From Pelagicoccus sp. (lineage in GTDB: Bacteria > Verrucomicrobiota > Verrucomicrobiia > Opitutales > Opitutaceae), in contig JANQRJ010000033.1 of the NCBI GenBank assembly GCA_028284635.1, forward strand, positions 1 through 64,000: a stretch of 64,000 nucleotides of DNA, given 5' to 3'. Below the pieces are notes generated by a model, which was not told the origin of the DNA, ran no database searches, and saw nothing but the letters and a program-made list of their open reading frames with translations. The position numbers were made by a program, and so were the translations under genes. This document shows, piece by piece, positions 9,452 through 18,251 of the stretch. Within the stretch, counting starts at the first letter, position 1; every line of letters begins with the position of its first letter.

Positions 9452-10747
9452 TCAAATCAGAAAAAGCGCCGGTGTCTCGAGCAGGGCTTTCAGAGCCTGC
9501 AGATACTGGGCGCCGACGGCTCCGTCGACGACGCGATGATCTCCGCTGAGGCCGATGTTCATGATCTGGCCGGGTACGATTTCTCCAGCTTCGTTGACGA
9601 TAGGCTTGGCCACGGTCGCTCCAACCGAGAGGATGCCGGCGTTTGGCGTGTTGATGATGCCATAGAAGCTGCTAGTGCCGAACATGCCGAGATTCGTTAC
9701 GGTGAAGGTGCTGTCGGACATCTCTGCCGGGCTAAGCTTCTTGCTGCGGGCCTTGTCGATGAGCTCCTTGGCGTCGATGGCAATCTGCTTGAGGGTCTTG
9801 CTTTCCGCGTTGCGGATGACGGGGGTGAGAAGGCCGTCATCGATGGCCACGCCAAAGGCGAGATGCACGCTGCCGCTTTGACGAATGGTATCGCCTTGCC
9901 ACGCTCGGTTCATTGCAGGGACGCGGCGCAGCGCTTCCGCAGAGGCTTTCAAAATGAAGTCGTTGACGGTGAATTTCAGGCCGCCGCCATTTTCCGGGGG
10001 CACGTTCGCGAGGTCCGCGTTGATGCGGGCTCGAGTGGCGAGCAAGTTCGCGGCATTGACTTCGATTTGCAGATAGAAATGAGGAGCAGTGGTCTTCGAT
10101 TCGACGAGTCGCTTGGCGATGACCGTTCGCATGTTCGAGACGGGCAGGTCCGTGTCCTCCGCAATCGCGAGCCCGGGTAGGGTGACGCTGCTGCCTGCCG
10201 GAGCTGCCGCCTTTTTGCCTTTTGAAGGAGCTCCGCCTTTTGCTCCCTCGAGATCCTTCTTCACAATACGGCCATTGGGGCCGGTGCCTTTGATCGTGGA
10301 GAGATCGATTCCATCGCGGTCCGCGAGCTTCCGAGCCAAAGGCGACGCTTTTATGCGGTCGGAGGGGGAAGCAGATGAAGAAGATGATGGTGATGATGAG
10401 GCCTTCGTGTCTTCTTCTGCTTCTACTTCTTCATCTGCTTCTTTCGAGTCATCACCCTGCTCCTCAGCGGGAGGAGCGGACTTCGGCTCGGGGACTTCGA
10501 CTTCTTCCCCTTCTTCGCCGATGGCTGCGATGGGCTCGCCTATGGCGACTTGCCCGCCGGCCTTGACGATCTGCTTGAGCAGGATGCCGTCTTCGAAGGC
10601 CTCGAGTTCCATAGTCGCCTTGTCGGTTTCGATCTCGGCGATCACGTCGCCGGACTCGATGGCGTCTCCTTCGTTTTTGAGCCAGTTGGCGACTGTTCCG
10701 ACGGTCATGGTGTCGGAGAGTTTAGGCATGTCGATGAATGTAGGCAT
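9452..10747 (-). CDS. pdhC: Pyruvate dehydrogenase complex E2 (dihydrolipoamide acetyltransferase)
   Basis: Lipoyl domain EIETDKATMELE, E3-binding domain ASPLARKLADRDGIDLSTIKGTGPNGRIVKKDL, catalytic GDHRVVDGAVGAQYL. Confidence 0.95.
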   Translation of the reverse strand: MPTFIDMPKLSDTMTVGTVANWLKNEGDAIESGDVIAEIETDKATMELEAFEDGILLKQIVKAGGQVAIGEPIAAIGEEGEEVEVPEPKSAPPAEEQGDDSKEADEEVEAEEDTKASSSPSSSSSASPSDRIKASPLARKLADRDGIDLSTIKGTGPNGRIVKKDLEGAKGGAPSKGKKAAAPAGSSVTLPGLAIAEDTDLPVSNMRTVIAKRLVESKTTAPHFYLQIEVNAANLLATRARINADLANVPPENGGGLKFTVNDFILKASAEALRRVPAMNRAWQGDTIRQSGSVHLAFGVAIDDGLLTPVIRNAESKTLKQIAIDAKELIDKARSKKLSPAEMSDSTFTVTNLGMFGTSSFYGIINTPNAGILSVGATVAKPIVNEAGEIVPGQIMNIGLSGDHRVVDGAVGAQYLQALKALLETPALFLI

Positions 10748-10751
10748 GGTG

Positions 10752-10913
10752 GAAAATTAAGAGTTAAGAGCGAAAAGTTAAGAGTGGGAATCGGGTTGGC
10801 GGCGTTGGAAGGCTATGGCGACTGGCGAAGAGTTGGCATCTGGGTGAAGAGTGGGTAGGGCTTCCGCTGAACTTGGTGTTTCAACTCTTCACTCTTCATT
10901 CTTCACTTTTCGT
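10752..10913. repeat. Imperfect 'aagagttaagagcgaaaag' / 'cttcactcttcattcttcacttttcg' arms between pdhB and pdhC
   Basis: Arms complementary in part; same motif family at 20793-20872 and 46845-46875. Confidence 0.6.
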
Positions 10914-10934
10914 TTCTCCCTCCCGACATTGCCA

Positions 10935-11909
10935 CTAGAGGATGGCTAAAGCTTTTTCGACGACACGGGCGGCGTTAGGTAGCTGCTCTGGCTCTAGAGC
11001 AGGGCTGTAGATTGCTGGAGCATCGATGGTCGAGACGCGTTGGATGGGGGCGTCGAGGTAGTCGAATGCCTTGTTCTGAATGGTATAGGCAATCTGGGCG
11101 TCGACGCCGCAGAAAGGACGGTTTTCTTCCACGAGCACGGCTCGGTTGGTCTTCTTGACGGACTCGAGGACGGTTTCTTCGTCCAGGGGACGAATGGAGC
11201 GCAGGTCGACGACCTCGGCATCGATGTCGTGCTGGTTCTTGAGAATGTCGGCCGCCTCGAGAGCCACGGGGACAGCCGGACCATGACAGACGATGGTGAC
11301 GTCCGAGCCCTCGCGCTTGACGTCAGCCTTTCCGAGAGGGATGACGTATTCCTCTTCGGGCACTTCGCCGGTGATGCCGTAGAGGATGGTGGACTCCATG
11401 ACGTAGACGGGGTCGTTGTCGCGGATGGCTGCTTTCATAAGGCCTTTGGCGTCGTAGGGAGTCGCTGGACAGACGACTTTGAGGCCTGGCATGTTGGCGA
11501 TGAGGTTTTCCGGAGTATGCGAGTGGGTGGCGCCTACGCTGGTGCCGCCGTTGGCTGGACCGCGCACGACGATGGGCACGTTGATCAGCCCTCCCGACAT
11601 GTAGCGCACGCAACCGGCGTTGTTGATCATCTGGTCCCAGGCAACGTAGGCGAAGCTCCAGAACATGAGCTCCATGACAGGGCGGATGCCAAGCATGGAA
11701 GCGCCAACGCCCATGCCGATGAAGCCGGCTTCAGAGATAGGGGCGTCGACGATACGCTTGGGTCCGTAGCGGTCGAGCAGGCCTTCGGTAACCTTGTAGG
11801 CCCCGTTGTACTGGGCGACTTCCTCACCGATGATGACGACGTTTTCGTCGCGTTCGATTTCCTCGGCGAGGGCGTCTTTGATCGCTTGGCGATAGGAGAT
11901 TTCCGGCAT
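10935..11909 (-). CDS. pdhB: Pyruvate dehydrogenase E1 beta subunit
   Basis: ISYRQAIKDALAEEIERDENVVIIGEEVAQYNGAYKVTEGL; transketolase C-terminal domain. Confidence 0.95.
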   Translation of the reverse strand: MPEISYRQAIKDALAEEIERDENVVIIGEEVAQYNGAYKVTEGLLDRYGPKRIVDAPISEAGFIGMGVGASMLGIRPVMELMFWSFAYVAWDQMINNAGCVRYMSGGLINVPIVVRGPANGGTSVGATHSHTPENLIANMPGLKVVCPATPYDAKGLMKAAIRDNDPVYVMESTILYGITGEVPEEEYVIPLGKADVKREGSDVTIVCHGPAVPVALEAADILKNQHDIDAEVVDLRSIRPLDEETVLESVKKTNRAVLVEENRPFCGVDAQIAYTIQNKAFDYLDAPIQRVSTIDAPAIYSPALEPEQLPNAARVVEKALAIL

Positions 11910-11937
11910 GGCAGAACGTGTTGCTGGTCTGTAGATT

Positions 11938-13047
11938 CTAGTCGTTGAAGAAGAGACGGCCCTCCGAGACTCGTTGGTCTGGATTGTCGGTTTCCCAATA
12001 GACGTCCTCGGTGATGGCCTCGGTCTCGGGGAAGGGGCTTTCGTCGGCGAAGGTCGCGGCGTCTTCGGCCTCCTTTTTCGCTGCGGCGTCGATCTCCTTC
12101 ATTTCATCCTCGCTGAATACCTTCTTACCGAGGAGGTAGAGGCGGTAGACGTTTAGCGGATCGTGATTCTTGCGGTAGTCGTCGATCTCTTCCTTCGTGC
12201 GGTACTTCTTGGCGTTGGCATCGGCAACGGAGTGGCCTTGATAGCGATAGGTGTGGATCTCGAGCAGAGTGGGTTTGCCTTCCTCGTGGGCTCGCTTCAT
12301 GGCGCGGTTGACGGCGTCCCGGATGGCGAAGAGGGATTCGCCGTTAACGTGCTCCCAGGCCATGTTGTAGCCCTCGGCTCGCGCGGCCAGGCCCTCAGGG
12401 GGATGGGAAGAGGAACGCTCCTGCGAGGTTCCCATGGAGTAGCCGTTGTTTTCGATGATGAAGATGGCGGGAAGATCCCAGAGCGCAGCCAGATTCAGGG
12501 ACTCGTGGAAGGCCCCCTGGTTGACGGCCCCGTCTCCGAGGAAGGTCATGCAACTGCCTTTCAAACCCTTGTATTTGAGCGCGTAAGCGATGCCCGTGCC
12601 GAGCGGAGTCTGGCCGCCGACGATGCCGTGGCCGCCCCAGAAGTTCCTATCCGGAGCGAAATAGTGCATGGAACCGCCTTTGCCCTTGGAACACCCGGTG
12701 GCCTTGCCGAGCAGCTCGGCCATGCACTCGTCCATGCTCATGCCCACTGCTAGAGCGTGGCCGTGGTCGCGGTAGGCCGTGATCATGTGATCGTGCTCGC
12801 CCATGAGCGAAGCGCAGGCCACGGCGATGGACTCCTGTCCGATGTAGAGGTGGAGGAAGCCGCCGATTTTGCCTTGCTGATAGACCCGCAGGGAGCGTTC
12901 CTCGAAGCGGCGAATGCGAACCATCTGGCGGTAGAAGCCAACGAGATCGTCTTTGGACAAGTCCTTGTTGATGGGAAGCTTGGACTCTTTCGCCAGGTCG
13001 GCTGGTTGTGGTTTCGAGCGTTTTTTGGGCGTGGTTCTTGGGCTCAC
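11938..13047 (-). CDS. pdhA: Pyruvate dehydrogenase E1 alpha subunit
   Basis: GDGAVNQGAFHESLNLAALWDLPAIFIIENN TPP motif. Confidence 0.95.
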   Translation of the reverse strand: MSPRTTPKKRSKPQPADLAKESKLPINKDLSKDDLVGFYRQMVRIRRFEERSLRVYQQGKIGGFLHLYIGQESIAVACASLMGEHDHMITAYRDHGHALAVGMSMDECMAELLGKATGCSKGKGGSMHYFAPDRNFWGGHGIVGGQTPLGTGIAYALKYKGLKGSCMTFLGDGAVNQGAFHESLNLAALWDLPAIFIIENNGYSMGTSQERSSSHPPEGLAARAEGYNMAWEHVNGESLFAIRDAVNRAMKRAHEEGKPTLLEIHTYRYQGHSVADANAKKYRTKEEIDDYRKNHDPLNVYRLYLLGKKVFSEDEMKEIDAAAKKEAEDAATFADESPFPETEAITEDVYWETDNPDQRVSEGRLFFND

Positions 13048-13177
13048 TTGGTGATCTGTTTCTTTCCAGTTTAGGCGAGAAAGGGAATACGGAGTCGGGA
13101 TTCAAGGTGATCGCAGTGCATAGACAACTCTAAAGGATGCGTTTTCCGCCCTTGCCCGCCGACAACCGATTTCGCCC

Positions 13178-13203
13178 TTAATTCTCCAACGTTGGAGAAT
13201 TAA
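13178..13203. promoter_or_regulatory. 26-bp perfect palindrome TTAATTCTCCAACGTTGGAGAATTAA upstream of pdhA
   Basis: Exact self-complementarity read directly; ~130 bp upstream of pdhA start. Confidence 0.55.
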
Positions 13204-13252
13204 ACTCCATTGGCGGCTCATGGACTCGGTGTTCAGGCAGGCGCTTAGTTGG

Positions 13253-13804
13253 TTAGGAGCTTGGCCGGGCATGGATCTTTCCTTCGATCTCGAAGGTGAG
13301 CGGCTTGCCTGGCTGGCAGTCTACCTTGAGAGCGACGAAGTCGTTGTGGTGCTCGTCGTAGATTCTCCAAAGACCTGTTCGATCGGTCTCGGGGATGGGC
13401 AGATCGTCGATCTCGGATCGAGAATGGAGGGCGAACTTCCCCTCGTCGAAACTAGAGGGGAGGGACTCTATCGGCTTTCGGCAATCGAAGAGAAACATCA
13501 GCCAGTGGCCTTTGCCCTCGTAGGCTTTTTCAGCGGCCATGCAGAAAAGATGCAGATCGCTCTCGGCTAGCTCGATTCCGGTCTCTTCCTTGGCTTCGCG
13601 TATGGCGCACTCGAAGGGGGACTCGCCGGTCCGCATTTCGAGCTTGCCGCCGATCGGGCTCCAGAGTCCGCGGTTGGGTTCCTTCGCTCGCTGCAGCATG
13701 AGGAACTTCCCGGTCCTGTCTTTGATGAAAATGAGAACGCTTATCTTGTATTGCATGGGAACCAGATGCGCCGATGTCGTCGGCCGGTCGGCACTACGTT
13801 GCAT
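13253..13804 (-). CDS. NUDIX hydrolase (start possibly MQYKIS..., ~13756)
   Basis: Nudix box GGKLEMRTGESPFECAIREAKEETGIEL. Confidence 0.9.
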   Translation of the reverse strand: MQRSADRPTTSAHLVPMQYKISVLIFIKDRTGKFLMLQRAKEPNRGLWSPIGGKLEMRTGESPFECAIREAKEETGIELAESDLHLFCMAAEKAYEGKGHWLMFLFDCRKPIESLPSSFDEGKFALHSRSEIDDLPIPETDRTGLWRIYDEHHNDFVALKVDCQPGKPLTFEIEGKIHARPSS

Positions 13805-13894
13805 CGTCCCGCTTCGAGCAAGCGGATTTGCGCCCTCGATGCGCGGTATCGACTTTGGCTTGCTCTGTGGCTCATGGTGGCGGAGGGTAGGGAG

Positions 13895-14491
13895 ATGCTT
13901 GGTTTCCTTCGCTTCGGAGTGATCTTCGCTGTGGCGGGTCTAGTTTCGTGTCTGGCCGACGAGGTGGTCGAGCTGCGGGATGTGGAGTTTCGATTAGTGG
14001 AGCGTCCAGGCAGTGGCGAGCGTTGGTACGAAGTCTCGGTGAACTTCGAGACGACGAGCGATCCGGAGGCGCCGTCTTCCACCGGCCGTTTTGTGGACGA
14101 TGTGAGAATCGAGCTGGCGTTGGGCATCGAGCGAGACGACCCGCGCCGAGAACGTTTCGCCTTTTTCACCTCTCAGGTCGCGTTCGTCAGCCTGGAAGCC
14201 GGCCGCCACGCGGCGCGTTTCTACTTGCCGCCGGAAATCGTATCGCGAGATCGGATACGCGGCGCGGCGCACTCTTTCGAGGTGGCAGCCTTTCAGCGCG
14301 GAGTGGAGCGGTTTCGGGCCAGTTCGAGAAATCTGGACCGGACGGAGTATCTGAACCGCTTTCGGGCGTTGGTGGATGGTTCAAAAGCGGAGTCGCAAGG
14401 GATTCTGCGACCCCAGCACCGTTCGCCCTTCGAATTGAGTTATCCCGACGACACGCCTACGGCCCGCCTGGAAGGGACCCAAGGTCAGTAA
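13895..14491 (+). CDS. Exported protein at head of pilus/secretin cluster (positional analogue of Amuc_1102)
   Basis: Signal-peptide-like MLGFLRFGVIFAVAGLVSCLA; directly upstream of PilM-like gene; start inside ORF 13751..14491. Confidence 0.6.
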   Translation: MLGFLRFGVIFAVAGLVSCLADEVVELRDVEFRLVERPGSGERWYEVSVNFETTSDPEAPSSTGRFVDDVRIELALGIERDDPRRERFAFFTSQVAFVSLEAGRHAARFYLPPEIVSRDRIRGAAHSFEVAAFQRGVERFRASSRNLDRTEYLNRFRALVDGSKAESQGILRPQHRSPFELSYPDDTPTARLEGTQGQ

Positions 14492-14615
14492 GGCCACGCT
14501 AGGGTAAACACGGGCTCACGTAAGATGAGTCACGCTTTTGCAAGTGCTTAATCAGTAGAGGTTTTGTCTTGTAAAGAAATCGTTAGGAAAAAGAATCGCT
14601 ACTTTCGAAGGAGGT

Positions 14616-16292
14616 ATGGCGAGCACCCATTTTCTAGCGATCAGTTGCGGCGCGAGCCACTTATGCTCCGTTCATCTCAAGATGAACCCGAGCGGGCGCT
14701 GCGAAGTGGTCGACTTCCAAATAGACGCAGTGGAGTTCTCCTCGCACGACCCGATGCTTTGGCTGAAAGCCACTTCGGGTCACCTGGATGCCGTGGCGCT
14801 GCGCTTTCGCAGCGAGATGCCTGCCGGTTTCGCAATCCCCGGACACGTCGCCCTCTCGAAATACCTGAAGATCCCTCAGGTAGCCGGCAGCAAACGGCAG
14901 AAGATCATCGCTTTCGAAGCCAGGCAGAACATTCCCTACACGTTTTCCGAAGTAACCTGGGGCCACACCGTGGTGGAGGAGGACGACTTGGACTTCGACG
15001 CGCTGATAGGAGCAGCTCGTACCGAGGTCGTGGAGACGATAGCCCGCTACAGCAAGGATGCGGAGATCGAACTTCGATGTATCGAACCTTCCACTACAGC
15101 ATTGCTCAACGGTTTCCGCTACAACTACGCGGACGTTTCCGGTTGCAGCCTGCTGATCTCCATCGGAGCAAAGTCCACCGACATGATCTTCGTGGACAAG
15201 AACCGCTTTCATTCGCGCAACGTTCCGTTTGGCGGTCAGTCTATCAGCATATCGATGGCCGAGGCGTTGGGCGTTTCGGTTAGCGAGGCAGAGCGAATCA
15301 AGATTTCCGCCTGCAATGGCGAAGCTCTGCCGACCGAGGAATTCGCGGCCTTCGACTCCGCTCGACAGGGCTTCTTCAACCGTCTCGCGACTGAAGTCGC
15401 CCGCACCTCTACCGTGATGAAGCGGCAAGGCTTCGATTTCGAGGCGGATTCCTGTTTCGTTTCGGGCGGCGGCTCGCTGCTTCTCGGCTTGGAGGAAGAG
15501 CTCGCGAACAAGCTGGCGCTGAAAGTCGAACGCTACGACCCAACGAAGAACATGAAGGTGGAGGGTCCCGAGCTCCTCGAACGCCTCGAAGCGGCTAAAC
15601 CGTTTTTGGGCGAGGCGATCGGCTTGGGCTTAGGGCGCTTCTTGCCCGACGCCGCAAGCGTCGATCTGACTCCTCGCAGTTTGGTATGGCAGCGCATGTT
15701 TCGTCGCCAGCAGCCTTTCTACATCGTGGCGGGACTGGTGGCCTGCGCGGCGATCGGTCTGCCTATCTTGAATACGACCTTGGAGATTCGCACCTACGAA
15801 CAGGAGCTGCAGAATCTCGACGTGCAGATAGCCCCTCTTAGCCAACTGAACCAGGACATTCACGAGCGTTCCGAACAGGTCAAACGCGTGAAGGAAATCA
15901 TAGAGGAAGCGGGAGATCTGGCTGAGGCCCGCGATGTTTGGATGCGTCTGCTCAACGACCTTCAAACCCGGCTGGCGCAAATAGAGGACGTATGGCTGGA
16001 CAAGCTTCGCCTGGAAAGGCCCGATCCTGTGATGCCTTCCGGTAGAGGACATGCCCGTGTCCGAAAGGCGGATACAAGCACCAAGCTTCGCCTGGAAGGT
16101 CGTCTTATCGACGTCTACAACCCCGTCTCCAGCGTCAGTCCGGACTCCTACGAACGAGTGAAGGCTCTCTTGGAAAGCCTTCGCCAGTCGAGCTTCGTCG
16201 AGAGCCTTACCGACGAACGCTTCGACTACTCGGTGCCTGGCATTCTCGGCTTCGACTTCACACTCGTCATCAGAGACGACGCTCCGCTCTAG
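14616..16292 (+). CDS. PilM-like actin-fold protein fused to PilN-like region (Amuc_1101-like)
   Basis: ActinATPase motifs (SLLISIGAKSTDMIFVDKN, FVSGGGSLLLGLEE), C-terminal TM and coiled coil. Confidence 0.8.
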   Translation: MASTHFLAISCGASHLCSVHLKMNPSGRCEVVDFQIDAVEFSSHDPMLWLKATSGHLDAVALRFRSEMPAGFAIPGHVALSKYLKIPQVAGSKRQKIIAFEARQNIPYTFSEVTWGHTVVEEDDLDFDALIGAARTEVVETIARYSKDAEIELRCIEPSTTALLNGFRYNYADVSGCSLLISIGAKSTDMIFVDKNRFHSRNVPFGGQSISISMAEALGVSVSEAERIKISACNGEALPTEEFAAFDSARQGFFNRLATEVARTSTVMKRQGFDFEADSCFVSGGGSLLLGLEEELANKLALKVERYDPTKNMKVEGPELLERLEAAKPFLGEAIGLGLGRFLPDAASVDLTPRSLVWQRMFRRQQPFYIVAGLVACAAIGLPILNTTLEIRTYEQELQNLDVQIAPLSQLNQDIHERSEQVKRVKEIIEEAGDLAEARDVWMRLLNDLQTRLAQIEDVWLDKLRLERPDPVMPSGRGHARVRKADTSTKLRLEGRLIDVYNPVSSVSPDSYERVKALLESLRQSSFVESLTDERFDYSVPGILGFDFTLVIRDDAPL

Positions 16293-16310
16293 GCTACCGG
16301 CCCGCGATTC

Positions 16311-17303
16311 ATGGAAGCCATCCGCAGAAATCCATTTTTCTACACCCTGCTTTTCGTCCTCGTCGCCGTCGGCTTGGCTGGCATCTGGTACCTGGCGCAG
16401 GTGACGGGGCGACTTGGCGAATTGAAGCGGGCATACGATACCAAGTCCGCTCAATACGATCGCTACCTGGCGGCTCGACCATCGCCCACCGAGGCGAATC
16501 TCGAGGCCTTGCAGAACAACTACATCGAGCTCTACGAACTTTACGAGCAGACCATGGCGACCTTGAATCTGAACACCTTCGACCGAGACGCCTTTTTCGG
16601 CCGCACGCCGGTGTCCCGCGCCGATTGGTCGTTTGTCATCCACAAGTACAAGGAGAACGCCCGTTACGAAGCGCTGAGCGCCGGGATCAGCCTTCCGCAG
16701 AACGTCCAGTTCGGACTGGCCGATCTGACCGACGCCGTTCCCACAGCGGACCAGGCTAAGAACGTGCACGAGCAAATCGTGATCATGACCTCGCTCCTGG
16801 AGAAGCTTTTCGAATCCGGAATACAGTCCTTCGTCCGCATCCAGCGCGGCAGACCCCTGCAGGCCCGCGGTTCCGGACCCGTTTCCCGTCGCTCGTCCGA
16901 TCGGCTCTACAACGAAGGCGACGTCTTCATCGTGAATCCGTCGACCAGCCTGGTCATTCCGGATACTGTCAGCGCCTACACCTTCCGCGTCGCTTTCAGC
17001 GGACAGTCTATCGCCTTGCGCTCCTTCCTCAACCGCATCGCAGACTCGTCTCTGCCCTTGGTCATTCGTGGCGTCGAAGTCGACTTGTCCAGCGAAGGGG
17101 GAGCGAAGGAAGGACTCGAAAGCATCCAGGAAAACCCGCTCGCCGCTGAAGCTCGCAGCGACTTTGCGGCTAATACGGTGCCGATCATTTCCGACAACAC
17201 CTCGCTGTTCGTCGTCACTGTGGAGTTTCTCGACTTGCTGGTCGAAGTAGAGCCGCCGTCCCGCACGGCTGCGGCGCAAACGGAAGGAGAGGATGGTGTC
17301 TAG
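16311..17303 (+). CDS. Amuc_1100-like pilus-cluster membrane protein
   Basis: N-terminal TM, coiled coil, position between PilM-like and secretin genes. Confidence 0.7.
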   Translation: MEAIRRNPFFYTLLFVLVAVGLAGIWYLAQVTGRLGELKRAYDTKSAQYDRYLAARPSPTEANLEALQNNYIELYELYEQTMATLNLNTFDRDAFFGRTPVSRADWSFVIHKYKENARYEALSAGISLPQNVQFGLADLTDAVPTADQAKNVHEQIVIMTSLLEKLFESGIQSFVRIQRGRPLQARGSGPVSRRSSDRLYNEGDVFIVNPSTSLVIPDTVSAYTFRVAFSGQSIALRSFLNRIADSSLPLVIRGVEVDLSSEGGAKEGLESIQENPLAAEARSDFAANTVPIISDNTSLFVVTVEFLDLLVEVEPPSRTAAAQTEGEDGV

Positions 17304-18222
17304 AATCCGTTTCTCCGAATTTCTCGACAAGCTCGTGCTGCTGTTCGCCATGCTCGTATTCGCCTGGGTCGGCGTGCAGGCGATCTTCGAGGTGAAAAAA
17401 CTCGACCGCATCTCGGGACAAGCCCGTCCCCAGCTTCCCAACTCCCTAGTGAACGCCGAGCGACGCGAAGCGCAGAAGCCGGATATTAGCTACGAGCTCT
17501 GGGCCGCGCCAGAGAGCCAGAGCCGCGGAGAAGACTGGGTCTTCGACGTCTTCACCCCGCCTGTCATCTACTACGATCCGAATTCCCAAGAGTTCGCCGT
17601 CACCCCGCCGCAACAGCCGACCCATGATCCCGGAGCCGCTCTGTTTGCCATGTTCGATCTCGAACTGCTCGAAGTAAGGCCGCGGCCCTACCGCCTCCAG
17701 CTCGTGGGCTACGCCGGCGAGCCCGGAACCTTCGTCGCCTATTTCGAATACGCTCCTACCGGCGAACTGGTACTCATGCGCGAAGGAGAGGAACTGTCGG
17801 AATTCGGAGTCAAACTCGTTTCCTTCAAGGAGGAGACGATACGCATCCTCAGCGAGGAAAGCATGGAGGTAGTGCAAGACGTCGGCGTCGCTAGGCTGCT
17901 CGACTTTTCCACGGATCAGGAGATCAGTCTCACCAACCGCGAAACCAAAATGTTCTCCGACCTCGAAGCCCGCTTGCGCGACGCTCGAAACGGGGCGATC
18001 TACGTCGCCAAGACCGGCAATCGCCTCGAATTCGAATCGGGAGATTACGTGATCGGGGACTTGTCTGCCACGCCAGAACAAGCCACCATCACCAAAGTTT
18101 CGAAAGACGGCTCCCGCAGCTTCTCCCGAACCCTCTCCCTAAGACCCACGACTGAGATCCCACCCAGGGACGATTCCACCCAATCATCGTCCAACCCTTT
18201 TGCACCTAGACCAAACGGCTGA
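17293..18222 (+). CDS. Amuc_1099-like pilus-cluster protein
   Basis: N-terminal TM (LLFAMLVFAWVGVQAIF), overlaps preceding CDS, position in cluster. Confidence 0.65.
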   Translation: MVSRIRFSEFLDKLVLLFAMLVFAWVGVQAIFEVKKLDRISGQARPQLPNSLVNAERREAQKPDISYELWAAPESQSRGEDWVFDVFTPPVIYYDPNSQEFAVTPPQQPTHDPGAALFAMFDLELLEVRPRPYRLQLVGYAGEPGTFVAYFEYAPTGELVLMREGEELSEFGVKLVSFKEETIRILSEESMEVVQDVGVARLLDFSTDQEISLTNRETKMFSDLEARLRDARNGAIYVAKTGNRLEFESGDYVIGDLSATPEQATITKVSKDGSRSFSRTLSLRPTTEIPPRDDSTQSSSNPFAPRPNG

Positions 18223-18251
18223 GATCAGACGCCTAACCCTTCCCACATCCC

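Noticed and set aside
15630-17441. 603-aa minus-strand ORF across the PilM/Amuc_1100-like genes
   Set aside because: Shadow ORF opposite well-supported genes in GC-rich DNA; no family motifs.
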